The translations under genes were made by a program, and so were the position numbers. The notes beneath the pieces are model-generated. The model searched no databases, was not told the DNA's origin, and saw nothing but the letters and a program-made list of their open reading frames with translations. Below, piece by piece: positions 26,672-34,896 of a stretch of DNA of 64,000 bases; within the stretch, counting starts at the first letter, position 1, and each line of letters begins with the position of its first letter. Source of the DNA: Candidatus Polarisedimenticolia bacterium (GTDB lineage: Bacteria; Acidobacteriota; Polarisedimenticolia; Gp22-AA2); the NCBI GenBank assembly GCA_036001465.1, contig DASYUH010000086.1:18703-82702 (forward strand), written 5' to 3'.

Positions 26672-28890
26672 AGCAGGTGCTCCTCAAAGAGGGAAGGGCG
26701 GTGCTGGAGGAGGTTCCCGCGCCCCAGGCCGGTCCGGGGCGGGTGCTGGTGCGCACGCTGTACTCCGTGCTCAGCGCCGGCACGGAGCGCGCCGCGCTCC
26801 ACGCCGGCGAGGCGGCCTCGATCCTGAACCGGATCGCCGACCCGTCGGCGCTCCGCAAGGCGCTCGATGTGCTGGCGGCCGAGGGGCCCGGCGCCATCCT
26901 GGATCGGATCCGGAGCGCCCGGGAGCCGCACGCCGTGGCGCCCGGCTACGCCGCCAGCGGACGGGTGCAGGCGGCGGGCCCGGGCGTCCTCGACCTTCCG
27001 CCCGGCACGGCGGTCGCCTGCGCCGGCGCCGGGCACGCCTCCCATGCCGAGTGGATCGCCGTGCCGCGCATGCTCGCCGTGCCGGTGCCCGAAGGCGTGC
27101 CGCTCGACGAGGCCGCCTTCGCCACCCTCGGGTCGATCGCCCTGCAGGGCGTGCGGCGGTCGGGGATCCAGGTCGGCGAATGCGCGGTCGTCCTGGGACT
27201 CGGGCTGATTGGAACGCTCGCCGGCCAGGTCCTGCGCGCCGCGGGCGCGCGCGTGCTCGGCTTCGATCCCGATCCCGGCCGGGCCGCTCTCGGCCGCGCC
27301 CTCGGCCTCGAGGCCCACGACTTCGGCGCGCGCGATCCGCGCGAGGAGGTTCCGCGGGCGACGGGGGGCCTCCTGGCGGACGCGGTCGTGGTCTGCGCGG
27401 CGGCGCGGGGCCCGGAGGTGGCCAACCTGGCGATGCGGCTGTGCCGCAAGAAGGGGCGCGTCGTCATCGTGGGGGACGTCGGGATGGATCTCGACCGGGC
27501 GCTGATGTACGACAAGGAGCTGGATGTGGTGATCAGCACATCCTACGGTCCGGGGAGGTACGACCCCTCCTACGAGGAGCAGGGGATCGACTATCCGGCT
27601 CCGTACGTGCGCTGGACGCTCAACCGCAACATGGCGGCCTTTCTCGATCTCCTGCGCGACGGCCGGGTGCGCGTGCGCCCCCTGATCGATCGCGTTTTTC
27701 CCCTCGCCGAAGCGGCGGCGGCGTATGAGGCCATCGATCGGGACACGCCGGGGGAGAGGCCGGTTGGCGTCCTCCTGCGCTATCCCGCGCCTCCGGAGGC
27801 CGGGACGGAGGACGGAGGGGGCTCGATCGCCCCGCGCGCGGCGACGGCGGACACCCGGGATGCCACGCCCGGCGAGCGGCCGGGCGGCGTCGCGCCGGCG
27901 CCTTCGGCGCTCGATCGCCTGGTCACGGCGCGCCCCATCGGCGTCGGGGTCGTCGGAGCCGGGGAGTTCGTCAAGGCCGTCCACCTGCCGCTCCTGCGTC
28001 GCGACCGGGCGTTCCGTCTGCGCGGCGTGGCCACCGCCTCGCCGCTCAACGCGCGGGAGACCGCGCGCCGATTCCACCTCGATCTGGCCACCACCGACGT
28101 CCAGGACCTGCTGCGCGAGGACTCGATCGACCTGCTGCTGATCGGGACGCGACACGATCTGCACGCCCCGCAGGCCCTGCAGGCGCTGCGCGCAGGCCGG
28201 CACGTCCTGGTCGAGAAGCCGCTCTGCCTGGAGGAATCCGAGGTGACGCCGCTTCTCGACGAGGCGCGCCGGGCGCGGCGGCTCCTGGCCGTCGGGTTCA
28301 ACCGGCGCTACAGCCCGCTGGCGCGCCGGGCGCGCGAGGTCCTGGGGCGGCTCACGGGGCCCGGGCTCCTGGTCTACCGCGTGAACGCCGGGTACCTGCC
28401 GGCCTCGCACTGGCAGCAGGACCCCGTCCGGGGCGGCGGGCGGATTCTGGGCGAGTGCTGCCATTTTCTCGATCTGATGCTGTACCTGGCGGGGCCCGAC
28501 GTCCTGGCGGCGCGGGCCACGGCGGTGCCGTCGGACGGGGTCGGCGTGGTGAACGGCGATTCGTTCGCCGCGACCCTGGATCTCCGCGGTGGATCGCGCG
28601 CCGTTCTCGTCTACAGCGGCCTGGGCGACCCGGGACTGCCGAAAGAGAGACTGGAGATCTTCAAGGGCGGGGCGGCCATCGTCCTGGATGATTTCATCCG
28701 CCTCACCGTGCACGGTGGCGCCGGCGGATCGCTCGACCTGGGGAGGCAGGACAAGGGTTTCGAAGGGCAGTGGGAGGAGATCGGGCGGGCGCTGCGCGGC
28801 GAGCCGCACGGGGTGATCGCGCTCCACGAGATCGAGGCGACGATGCGCGCCACCTTCGCCGTGGCGCGGGCGGTGCGGGGGGAGCGATGA
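26668..28890 (+). CDS. bi-domain oxidoreductase: MDR dehydrogenase fused to Gfo/Idh/MocA
   Basis: This 740-residue protein fuses two complete NAD(P)-dependent folds. Residues 1-370 are a medium-chain alcohol-dehydrogenase-like domain (VLVRTLYSVLSAGTE, nucleotide loop VVLGLGLIGTLAG near 175). After an Ala/Gly linker, residues 420-740 are a Gfo/Idh/MocA domain (VGVVGAGEFVKAVHLPLL near 425, catalytic Lys in LVEKPL near 516). Such fusions recur in exopolysaccharide clusters beside AsnB and heparinase genes and are presumed to oxidise or epimerise nucleotide sugars; the reaction is not established. The GTG at 26668 has GGGAGG 7 bases upstream and overlaps the preceding stop; the stop overlaps the next ATG. 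Confidence 0.9.
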   Translation: MKQVLLKEGRAVLEEVPAPQAGPGRVLVRTLYSVLSAGTERAALHAGEAASILNRIADPSALRKALDVLAAEGPGAILDRIRSAREPHAVAPGYAASGRVQAAGPGVLDLPPGTAVACAGAGHASHAEWIAVPRMLAVPVPEGVPLDEAAFATLGSIALQGVRRSGIQVGECAVVLGLGLIGTLAGQVLRAAGARVLGFDPDPGRAALGRALGLEAHDFGARDPREEVPRATGGLLADAVVVCAAARGPEVANLAMRLCRKKGRVVIVGDVGMDLDRALMYDKELDVVISTSYGPGRYDPSYEEQGIDYPAPYVRWTLNRNMAAFLDLLRDGRVRVRPLIDRVFPLAEAAAAYEAIDRDTPGERPVGVLLRYPAPPEAGTEDGGGSIAPRAATADTRDATPGERPGGVAPAPSALDRLVTARPIGVGVVGAGEFVKAVHLPLLRRDRAFRLRGVATASPLNARETARRFHLDLATTDVQDLLREDSIDLLLIGTRHDLHAPQALQALRAGRHVLVEKPLCLEESEVTPLLDEARRARRLLAVGFNRRYSPLARRAREVLGRLTGPGLLVYRVNAGYLPASHWQQDPVRGGGRILGECCHFLDLMLYLAGPDVLAARATAVPSDGVGVVNGDSFAATLDLRGGSRAVLVYSGLGDPGLPKERLEIFKGGAAIVLDDFIRLTVHGGAGGSLDLGRQDKGFEGQWEEIGRALRGEPHGVIALHEIEATMRATFAVARAVRGER

Positions 28891-30074
28891 ACATCCTCAT
28901 GTGGGAGTCGTTCGCGCCCGGGGGCCCGATCAAGGTCGGAGGGCACCACTATGCCGAGCGCTTCCTGGCCGCAGGCTCGCGGGTCGTCTGGTGCGCCGGC
29001 CCGCTCTCGCCCGTCAATCTCGTCAAGTCGAACGCCGAGACCCGGGCGCGGTTCCAGCTGTGGCGGCGCGGTGGCACGTGGCTCCATGACGACCGGATGT
29101 TCGCCTACGCCCCCATGACTCTCCTGCCGTACCGCCCCTACCCGCTGTTCGATCGGCCCATCATGCAGCGCCTCACGCTCCGCGCCACGCTGCCGCGCTT
29201 CAGGGACGTCCTGGCGCGGGCCGGGTTCGACCGGTTCGACATCCTGTGGATGTCGACGGGCAGCCCGTTCCTCGCCCTCCTGGACGAGGTGCCGCACGAT
29301 CTCTCGATCTATCGCATGAGCGACGAGACGACCGCCTTCCCCGACACGCCGAAGAGCTTCGCGGCGCTGGAGGCGGAAGTGTGCCGACGCGCCGGCCTGG
29401 TCCTGGCGACCGCCCGGACGCTCGAGGCGCGCGCCCGCGGGCTGGGAGCACGCCGGGTGCTGCATCTGCCGAATGCGTGCGATCCGGCCCCGTTCGAATC
29501 GTCCGACGCGCCCGAGCCTGAGGACCTGGGCGGGACGCCGCGGCCGCGCGCTCTCTACGTCGGGGCGCTCGATCACTGGTTCGACGCGGGGCTCGTGGCG
29601 CGGGTGGCGCGGCTGCTGCCCGCCTGGGGTTTCGTGCTCCTGGGACCGGCGCGGGCCGATCTCCGGATCCTGCGGGACCTGCCGAACGTCCGCGTCCTGG
29701 GGCCGCGACCCTACGGCGATCTGCCGGCCTACATGGGCGCGGCCGACGCCGGGATCGTGCCCTTTCAACTCAGCCCCCTCACGCACGCCATCCATCCTCT
29801 GAAGGTGTACGAGTATTGCGCCGCCGGCCTGCCGGTGGTGGCGACTCCGATGCGCGAGACCGCCGCCATGGGGGCGCCGATCGAGGTGGCCGCGACCCCG
29901 CAGGAGTTCGCCGCCGCGCTCGAACGGACAAGGCTCGAGGGGGGGAGCCGGAGGATGGAGCGACGAGACTTCGCGCGGCGCCACACGTGGGACCGGCGCT
30001 TCGCGTCTCTGCAGACGGAGATCGCGGCCGCCTCCGGCCGGCCGCTCCTCGCGGCGGCGGGAGTCCGGCGATGA
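28887..30074 (+). CDS. GT4-like glycosyltransferase
   Basis: This 395-residue protein has a GT-B fold pattern: N-terminal GGHHYAERFLAAGSRVVW acceptor-side domain, a middle LPNACDPAPF linker typical of GT4 enzymes, and a donor-binding domain with ALYVGALDHWFDAGL, YMGAADAGIVPF and HPLKVYEYCAAGLPVVAT. It resembles WcaK/GumH-like family members that lack a strong EX7E signature: here the second Glu lies in KVYEYCAAG. It is start-stop coupled on both sides (ATGA at 28887 and at 30071). Confidence 0.85.
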   Translation: MNILMWESFAPGGPIKVGGHHYAERFLAAGSRVVWCAGPLSPVNLVKSNAETRARFQLWRRGGTWLHDDRMFAYAPMTLLPYRPYPLFDRPIMQRLTLRATLPRFRDVLARAGFDRFDILWMSTGSPFLALLDEVPHDLSIYRMSDETTAFPDTPKSFAALEAEVCRRAGLVLATARTLEARARGLGARRVLHLPNACDPAPFESSDAPEPEDLGGTPRPRALYVGALDHWFDAGLVARVARLLPAWGFVLLGPARADLRILRDLPNVRVLGPRPYGDLPAYMGAADAGIVPFQLSPLTHAIHPLKVYEYCAAGLPVVATPMRETAAMGAPIEVAATPQEFAAALERTRLEGGSRRMERRDFARRHTWDRRFASLQTEIAAASGRPLLAAAGVRR

Positions 30075-31252
30075 CGCTGGCGGCGAGACGGGAACGCGCC
30101 GACCTCGAGCCGGCCCCGGCCGGCGCGAGGGTGAGGGTCCTGCACGTCCTCTCGACGCTTCTCCCGGGCGGGTCGGAGATCTCCGTCCTGCGCCTCCTGG
30201 CCGCGCTCGACAGGCGCCGCTACGATTTCCGGGTGGCGTTCCTGAGAGGGGAGCCGCTCCTGGCCCCGGACTTCGAGGCGATCGAAGCGCCCGTGGTGCC
30301 GATGGGGCCGTGCGCCGGCTTCGATCCGCTCTGCTGCCTCCGCCTGCGACGCTACGTGGCGCGCGAGCGGATCCAGCTGGTGCACACCCACATGGACGTG
30401 GCCGACTTCCATGGGGCGCTCGCGGCGCGGCTCGGAGGGGCCCGGGCGGTGGTCTCGACCAAGCACGCTCCCGACGAGTTTCGCACCCGGCGCACCTGGA
30501 AGCGCGGCCCGTTTCTTCTCCTCGAGAGGCTGGCGTACGCGATGGACGACGCCGTGATCGTCGTGTCGGAGGGGCTGGCCTCCTTCCTGGAGTCGTGCGA
30601 GCGCCTGCCGCGGCGGAAGATGACGATCATCGGGCATGGTGTGGCGGCCCCCGTGGCCCCGGTGCCGCGCGCCGAGGCGCGCCGGGCCCTCGGCCTGCGC
30701 CCTCTCGATCCCCTCCTGGGGGCCGTGGGGCGGCTGTCGCCCGAGAAAGGGCACGCGCACCTCCTGCGGGCCCTTCCCGCCATCCTCCGGGCGCTGCCGG
30801 GCGCCGGCCTGGTCCTGGCGGGCGAGGGGGGACAGCGCCGCGCGCTCGAGGAGGAGGCCAGGCTCCTGGGAGTGGGAGACCGGGTGCAGTTTCTCGGGCA
30901 GAGGCGGGACGTCGCACGGGTCCTGGCGGCCCTGGACCTTTTCGTGCAGCCCTCCCTCTACGAAGGGTTCGGATTGAGCCTGCTCGAGGCGATGGCGGCG
31001 GGGCTTCCCGTCGTCGCCAGCCGGGTGGGGGGAATCCCGGAGATCGTGGACGACGGCGAGTCCGGCGTCCTGGTTCCTCCCGGCGATCCCGATGCGCTGG
31101 CCGCCGCTTCGATCGCGATCCTGCTCGATCCCGCCGCGGCCCGCCGGCTGGGAGAGACGGCGGCGCTCCGGGCGGCGGAGCGACACTCGATCGAGTCCGA
31201 GGCGGCCCGGGTGGATGCCCTCTACGCCCGTGTCCTGGGGAGGGCGCGATGA
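30071..31252 (+). CDS. GT4 glycosyltransferase
   Basis: This 393-residue retaining GT4 enzyme opens with VRVLHVLSTLLPGGSEISVLRLL, the acceptor-side Gly-rich motif, and contains GAVGRLSPEKGHAHLL at the start of the donor domain. It has the full EX7E motif in YEGFGLSLLEAMAAGLPVV (about residues 297-315), followed by LVPPGDPDALA. It closely resembles the next gene in its C-terminal half, which suggests tandem duplication. The start is in an ATGA overlap with the preceding stop. Donor sugar unknown. Confidence 0.92.
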   Translation: MTLAARRERADLEPAPAGARVRVLHVLSTLLPGGSEISVLRLLAALDRRRYDFRVAFLRGEPLLAPDFEAIEAPVVPMGPCAGFDPLCCLRLRRYVARERIQLVHTHMDVADFHGALAARLGGARAVVSTKHAPDEFRTRRTWKRGPFLLLERLAYAMDDAVIVVSEGLASFLESCERLPRRKMTIIGHGVAAPVAPVPRAEARRALGLRPLDPLLGAVGRLSPEKGHAHLLRALPAILRALPGAGLVLAGEGGQRRALEEEARLLGVGDRVQFLGQRRDVARVLAALDLFVQPSLYEGFGLSLLEAMAAGLPVVASRVGGIPEIVDDGESGVLVPPGDPDALAAASIAILLDPAAARRLGETAALRAAERHSIESEAARVDALYARVLGRAR

Positions 31253-32499
31253 TCTCCGCCCGGACGCAACCGTCGCCGCCGCCGGAGCGCGAGGAGAGCT
31301 CCGCCCCGCGCGCGGATCCGGCGCCAGGGGGCGGCCGGCCCCGCCTGCTGATCCTGACGGTCGGATTCGGTATCGGAGGCGCGGAGCAGCTCATCCTGAC
31401 GACCGCACCCAGGCTGCAGCGCGAGGGCTTCGAGGTCACGATCGTCGGTCTCAAGGGCTGGGGGCTCCTGGGGGACGAGCTCGAGGCGTGCGGTGTGCGC
31501 GCCGTGGCCCTGGGAGGGCGGGGAGCGTGGGATCTGCGCGCCTTCGGGCGGCTCCTGTCGATCCTCAGGCGCGACCGGATCCAGATCCTGCAGGGGCACA
31601 TGTTCCGCGCCAACGTCGCCGCGCGGATCCTGGGGCGCCTCGCTTCCGTGCCCGTGGTGGTCACGGCCCACCACGACACCGACGTCTGGATGCGCTTCTA
31701 CCACCGCCTCATCGAGCGGCTCACGGCCCCCCTGTCGGACTCGGTCACGGCCTGCTCGGAGGCGGTGCGGCACCACGCGCTGAATGTCCTCGGCCTGCCT
31801 GCCGGGCTGGTGCGCACCCTGCCAAACGGCATCGAGCTCCCGGACGAGTCTCGTGAACCCCGGACGCGCGAGCGGATTCGCAGGGAGCTCGGGGCCTCGC
31901 CGGACGATCTGCTGATCGGGTCCCTTGGCCGCCTGGTCGAGCCGAAGAAGGGACTGGCGGTCTTCCTCGCGGCGGCGCGCCTTCTGGCGCGGGACTTTCC
32001 GCGCCTCCGGTTCGCCGTCGTCGGCGAGGGCCCGGCGCGCGGCTCCCTCGAGGCGCGCGCGGCGCGCGAGGGCGTCAGCCACTGCACCACCTTCGCCGGA
32101 CCCCGGCGCGACGTTCCGGACGTGATGCGCGCCTTCGACCTGTTCGTGCAGCCCTCGCTGTGGGAGGGATTCGGGCTGACGGCCGTCGAAGCGATGGCCG
32201 TGGGCACCCCGGTCGTGGCCAGCCGCGTCGGCGGTGTTGTGGAGGTCGTGGTGGACGGGGAGACCGGGGTCCTCGTGCCGCCCGGTGATGCCCCGGCCCT
32301 GGCCGCCGCGTGCGGGCTTCTCTTGAGAAACCGCGGCCTGGCGGAGCGCCTGGCCCGCACCGGCTGCGCGCGGGCGCGCGAGCGATTCGGGATCGAGAGA
32401 ATGGTGCGGGAGCTCCAGGAGCATTATCGTGATCTCCTCGATCGCAGCCGTGGCCAGGCCGCACCGGCCGCGGCCGGCGGCCGGCGGAGCGGGAGTTGA
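31249..32499 (+). CDS. GT4 glycosyltransferase, probable paralogue of the preceding gene
   Basis: This 416-residue GT4 enzyme has a Pro/Ala/Glu-rich N-terminal 30 residues, then LLILTVGFGIGGAEQLIL, the donor-domain start GSLGRLVEPKKGLAVFL and the EX7E motif in WEGFGLTAVEAMAVGTPVV. The stretch around FVQPSLWEGFG matches the upstream gene almost residue for residue. It ends with an Arg/Gly/Ala-rich tail. It is start-stop coupled on both sides, with a TTGA overlap at its end. Confidence 0.92.
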   Translation: MISARTQPSPPPEREESSAPRADPAPGGGRPRLLILTVGFGIGGAEQLILTTAPRLQREGFEVTIVGLKGWGLLGDELEACGVRAVALGGRGAWDLRAFGRLLSILRRDRIQILQGHMFRANVAARILGRLASVPVVVTAHHDTDVWMRFYHRLIERLTAPLSDSVTACSEAVRHHALNVLGLPAGLVRTLPNGIELPDESREPRTRERIRRELGASPDDLLIGSLGRLVEPKKGLAVFLAAARLLARDFPRLRFAVVGEGPARGSLEARAAREGVSHCTTFAGPRRDVPDVMRAFDLFVQPSLWEGFGLTAVEAMAVGTPVVASRVGGVVEVVVDGETGVLVPPGDAPALAAACGLLLRNRGLAERLARTGCARARERFGIERMVRELQEHYRDLLDRSRGQAAPAAAGGRRSGS

Positions 32500-33506
32500 G
32501 CGGGTGGCTGCTGCAATGCGCCCTGGCCTTCGGGCTGGCCCTGGTGATCAGCCTGTACACCACTCCCCTCATGCGCACGGCTGCGCTGCGCTTCGGGATC
32601 GTCGATCGGCCCGACGGCCGTCTGAAGAATCAGGCGGAGCCGGTGCCGTACCTCGGCGGTCTGGCGATCTACCTGTCGTTCCTCCTGGCTCTGACCGCGA
32701 CCCGGCGCTTCGACTCGACCGAGGTGCTGGGGATGCTCCTGGGCGGGGCGATCGCCGTGATCCTCGGCCTCATCGACGATCTGGGAGTGCTGTCCCCGGG
32801 GATCAAGCTGGCGGGCCAGGTGGTGGCCGTCCTGACTCTGATCAACGCCTCCGTGTACATCAAGCTCGGATTCCTGCCCCCCCCCGTGGCGATCGTCCTG
32901 TCCTTCCTGTGGCTGCTCGGGATCATCAACGCCTTCAACCTGATCGACGTCATGGACGGCCTGGCGGCGGGTGTCGCCGCCGCGGCGTCCTTCATCCTGT
33001 TTCTGATCGCGGCGGTCAACGGGCGGCAGGCGTACGCCATTCTTCTCGCCGCCCTGTGCGGGTCGCTGGTCGGGTTCCTGCGCTACAACGTCCCGCCGGC
33101 CCGGATCTACATGGGGGACACGGGCAGCATGTTCATCGGGCTGATGCTGGGGGCGCTGGCCATGAACAACTCGTACACGCGGCAGAACCTGGTGGCCTCG
33201 GTCGCCCCCGTCGTCATTCTGGGCGTGCCGATCTTCGACATGCTCTTCGTGATGTACGTGCGGTACCGCCGCGGCCTGCCGGTTTTTCTCGGCAGCCCGG
33301 ACCACTTTGCCCTGCGGCTGCGCAAGTGGCGGCTGACGACCGTGGAGACCGTCCGGGCCTCCTGGGCGGCGACCGTGGTGCTCGGCGGACTGGCGATCGC
33401 CATGATGCTGGCGGGGGGGCCGGTCGCCCTGGGCATCCTGGCCGGCATCGCCCTGGCTTCGATCGTCCTGGCGCTGTGTCTCCGGCGCATCGACATGTCC
33501 TTATGA
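32496..33506 (+). CDS. WecA/TagO-type undecaprenyl-phosphate sugar-1-phosphate transferase
   Basis: This family loads the first sugar phosphate (often GlcNAc-1-P) on undecaprenyl phosphate, starting synthesis of a lipid-linked glycan at the inner membrane. The 336-residue protein has about ten membrane helices with the family motifs on cytoplasmic loops: KNQAEPVPYLGGLAIY near residue 47, LGLIDDLGVL near 90, NAFNLIDVMDGLAAG near 146, GDTGSMF near 207 and the His motif PDHFALRLRK near 268. It starts at a TTG with CGGAG upstream, overlapping the previous stop. Its presence means the cluster can initiate its own glycan. MraY is less likely from context. Confidence 0.9.
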   Translation: MSGWLLQCALAFGLALVISLYTTPLMRTAALRFGIVDRPDGRLKNQAEPVPYLGGLAIYLSFLLALTATRRFDSTEVLGMLLGGAIAVILGLIDDLGVLSPGIKLAGQVVAVLTLINASVYIKLGFLPPPVAIVLSFLWLLGIINAFNLIDVMDGLAAGVAAAASFILFLIAAVNGRQAYAILLAALCGSLVGFLRYNVPPARIYMGDTGSMFIGLMLGALAMNNSYTRQNLVASVAPVVILGVPIFDMLFVMYVRYRRGLPVFLGSPDHFALRLRKWRLTTVETVRASWAATVVLGGLAIAMMLAGGPVALGILAGIALASIVLALCLRRIDMSL

Positions 33507-33537
33507 CGGGCGCTTCCGTGCGACCGGAGGTCAACGG

Positions 33538-34884
33538 ATGAGCGACTCCTGTCCGGTGGTGATTCTGGGAGCGGGCCTCACCGGCCTGTCGGCCGCCTAC
33601 CACCTGCGCACGCCGAGCGTCGTGCTCGAACGGGAGCGTGAGGTCGGCGGTCTGGCGCGCACCCACAGCGAGAACGGCTTCACCTTCGACTGCACCGGGC
33701 ACCTGCTCCACCTGCGCGACCCCCGGGTGCAATCGCTGGTGGATGCCATCCTGCCGGGCGCCTTTGCGCGTCACGAGCGCCGGGCGATGATCTATTCCAA
33801 CAAGGTGTTCACCCCCTACCCGTTCCAGGCCAACCTCCACGGCCTGCCGCCGGAGGTCGTGCAGGAGTGCGTCGGCGGATTCGTCGAGGCCCTGGTGCGT
33901 CGGGCGGCGGAGGGGGAGCCGGACATGACGCAGCTGACATTCAGGGAGTGGGCCTCGCGCACGTTCGGCGCGGGCATCGCCCGGCACTTCATGGTGCCGT
34001 ACAACACCAAGCTGTGGCGCACGGACCTCGACGAGATCGAGTGCGGCTGGGTCTCGTGGTCGATCCCCCGCCCGGCGCTCAAGGAGGTCCTCGACGGGGC
34101 GTTCGGCGCGACCGTGCGCGGCCTCGGATACAACCCGGTCTTTCTCTATCCCCGGCGGGGAGGCATCAGCGCCCTGCCCGAGGCGCTGGCGCGGCGCGGC
34201 ACGGAGGTGCGCCTCAACGAGACGGTCGAAGCGGTGGACGCGCGCGCCCGCGTCGTGCGACTCGCCGGCGGCCGCGAGGTGCGGTACGAGGCCCTGGTGT
34301 CGACCCTGCCTCTCGACCATCTTCTCAGGATCACGCGCGGCCTCGACGGCGGGCTGCCCGAGGTCGGCGCCCGGCTGCGCGCCGTGCGGGTCCTCAACAT
34401 CAGCCTGGGCGTGGACCGCGATCCGATCTCCGGGGCGCACTGGATCTACTTCCCGGAGCCGGAGTTCTCCTTCTATCGCGTGGGCTTCCCCGCGAACCTG
34501 TCCCCCTCGCTGGCACCGCGCGGCTGCTCGTCCCTGTACGTCGAGCGATCGCTCCTGCGCGACGAGCCGTTCGAGGAGGACGAGGTCGTCGGGGCGGCGG
34601 TCGACGATCTGCGGCGCGCCGGGATCCTGTGGAAAGGGGACCGGGTCGTGTACCGCCGTGTCCAGGTCCTCGATCCGGCGTACGTCATCTACGACCGCTT
34701 CCGCGCGGGCAGCCTGCCGAGGGTGCACGAGACGCTGCAGGCCGCCGGCATCCATTCCGCGGGTCGGTTCGGATCGTGGGAATACTCTTCGATGGAAGGG
34801 GCGATCCAGGCCGGCATGGAGCTCGCAGGGCGGCTGGACGCAGCGCTCGGAGGGGGCCGGCGCGCCCGCCGGGCGTGCCCGTGA
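33538..34884 (+). CDS. FAD-dependent amine-oxidase/UGM-like oxidoreductase
   Basis: This 448-residue protein has an N-terminal dinucleotide-binding motif (VILGAGLTGLSAAYHL, residues 8-23), the ELEREREVGG-type FAD ribose/diphosphate region and TFDCTGHLLHL, a pattern shared by protoporphyrinogen oxidase-like proteins and UDP-galactopyranose mutases. MVPYNTKLWRTDL (about residue 150) is also typical. Such proteins are frequent in polysaccharide loci; a mutase or desaturase-type reaction on a sugar nucleotide is plausible, but no UGM-specific substrate residues can be claimed from sight. It lies 31 bases after the WecA-type gene and 12 before the second AsnB. Confidence 0.75.
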   Translation: MSDSCPVVILGAGLTGLSAAYHLRTPSVVLEREREVGGLARTHSENGFTFDCTGHLLHLRDPRVQSLVDAILPGAFARHERRAMIYSNKVFTPYPFQANLHGLPPEVVQECVGGFVEALVRRAAEGEPDMTQLTFREWASRTFGAGIARHFMVPYNTKLWRTDLDEIECGWVSWSIPRPALKEVLDGAFGATVRGLGYNPVFLYPRRGGISALPEALARRGTEVRLNETVEAVDARARVVRLAGGREVRYEALVSTLPLDHLLRITRGLDGGLPEVGARLRAVRVLNISLGVDRDPISGAHWIYFPEPEFSFYRVGFPANLSPSLAPRGCSSLYVERSLLRDEPFEEDEVVGAAVDDLRRAGILWKGDRVVYRRVQVLDPAYVIYDRFRAGSLPRVHETLQAAGIHSAGRFGSWEYSSMEGAIQAGMELAGRLDAALGGGRRARRACP

Positions 34885-34896
34885 GGGGAGACTGAC

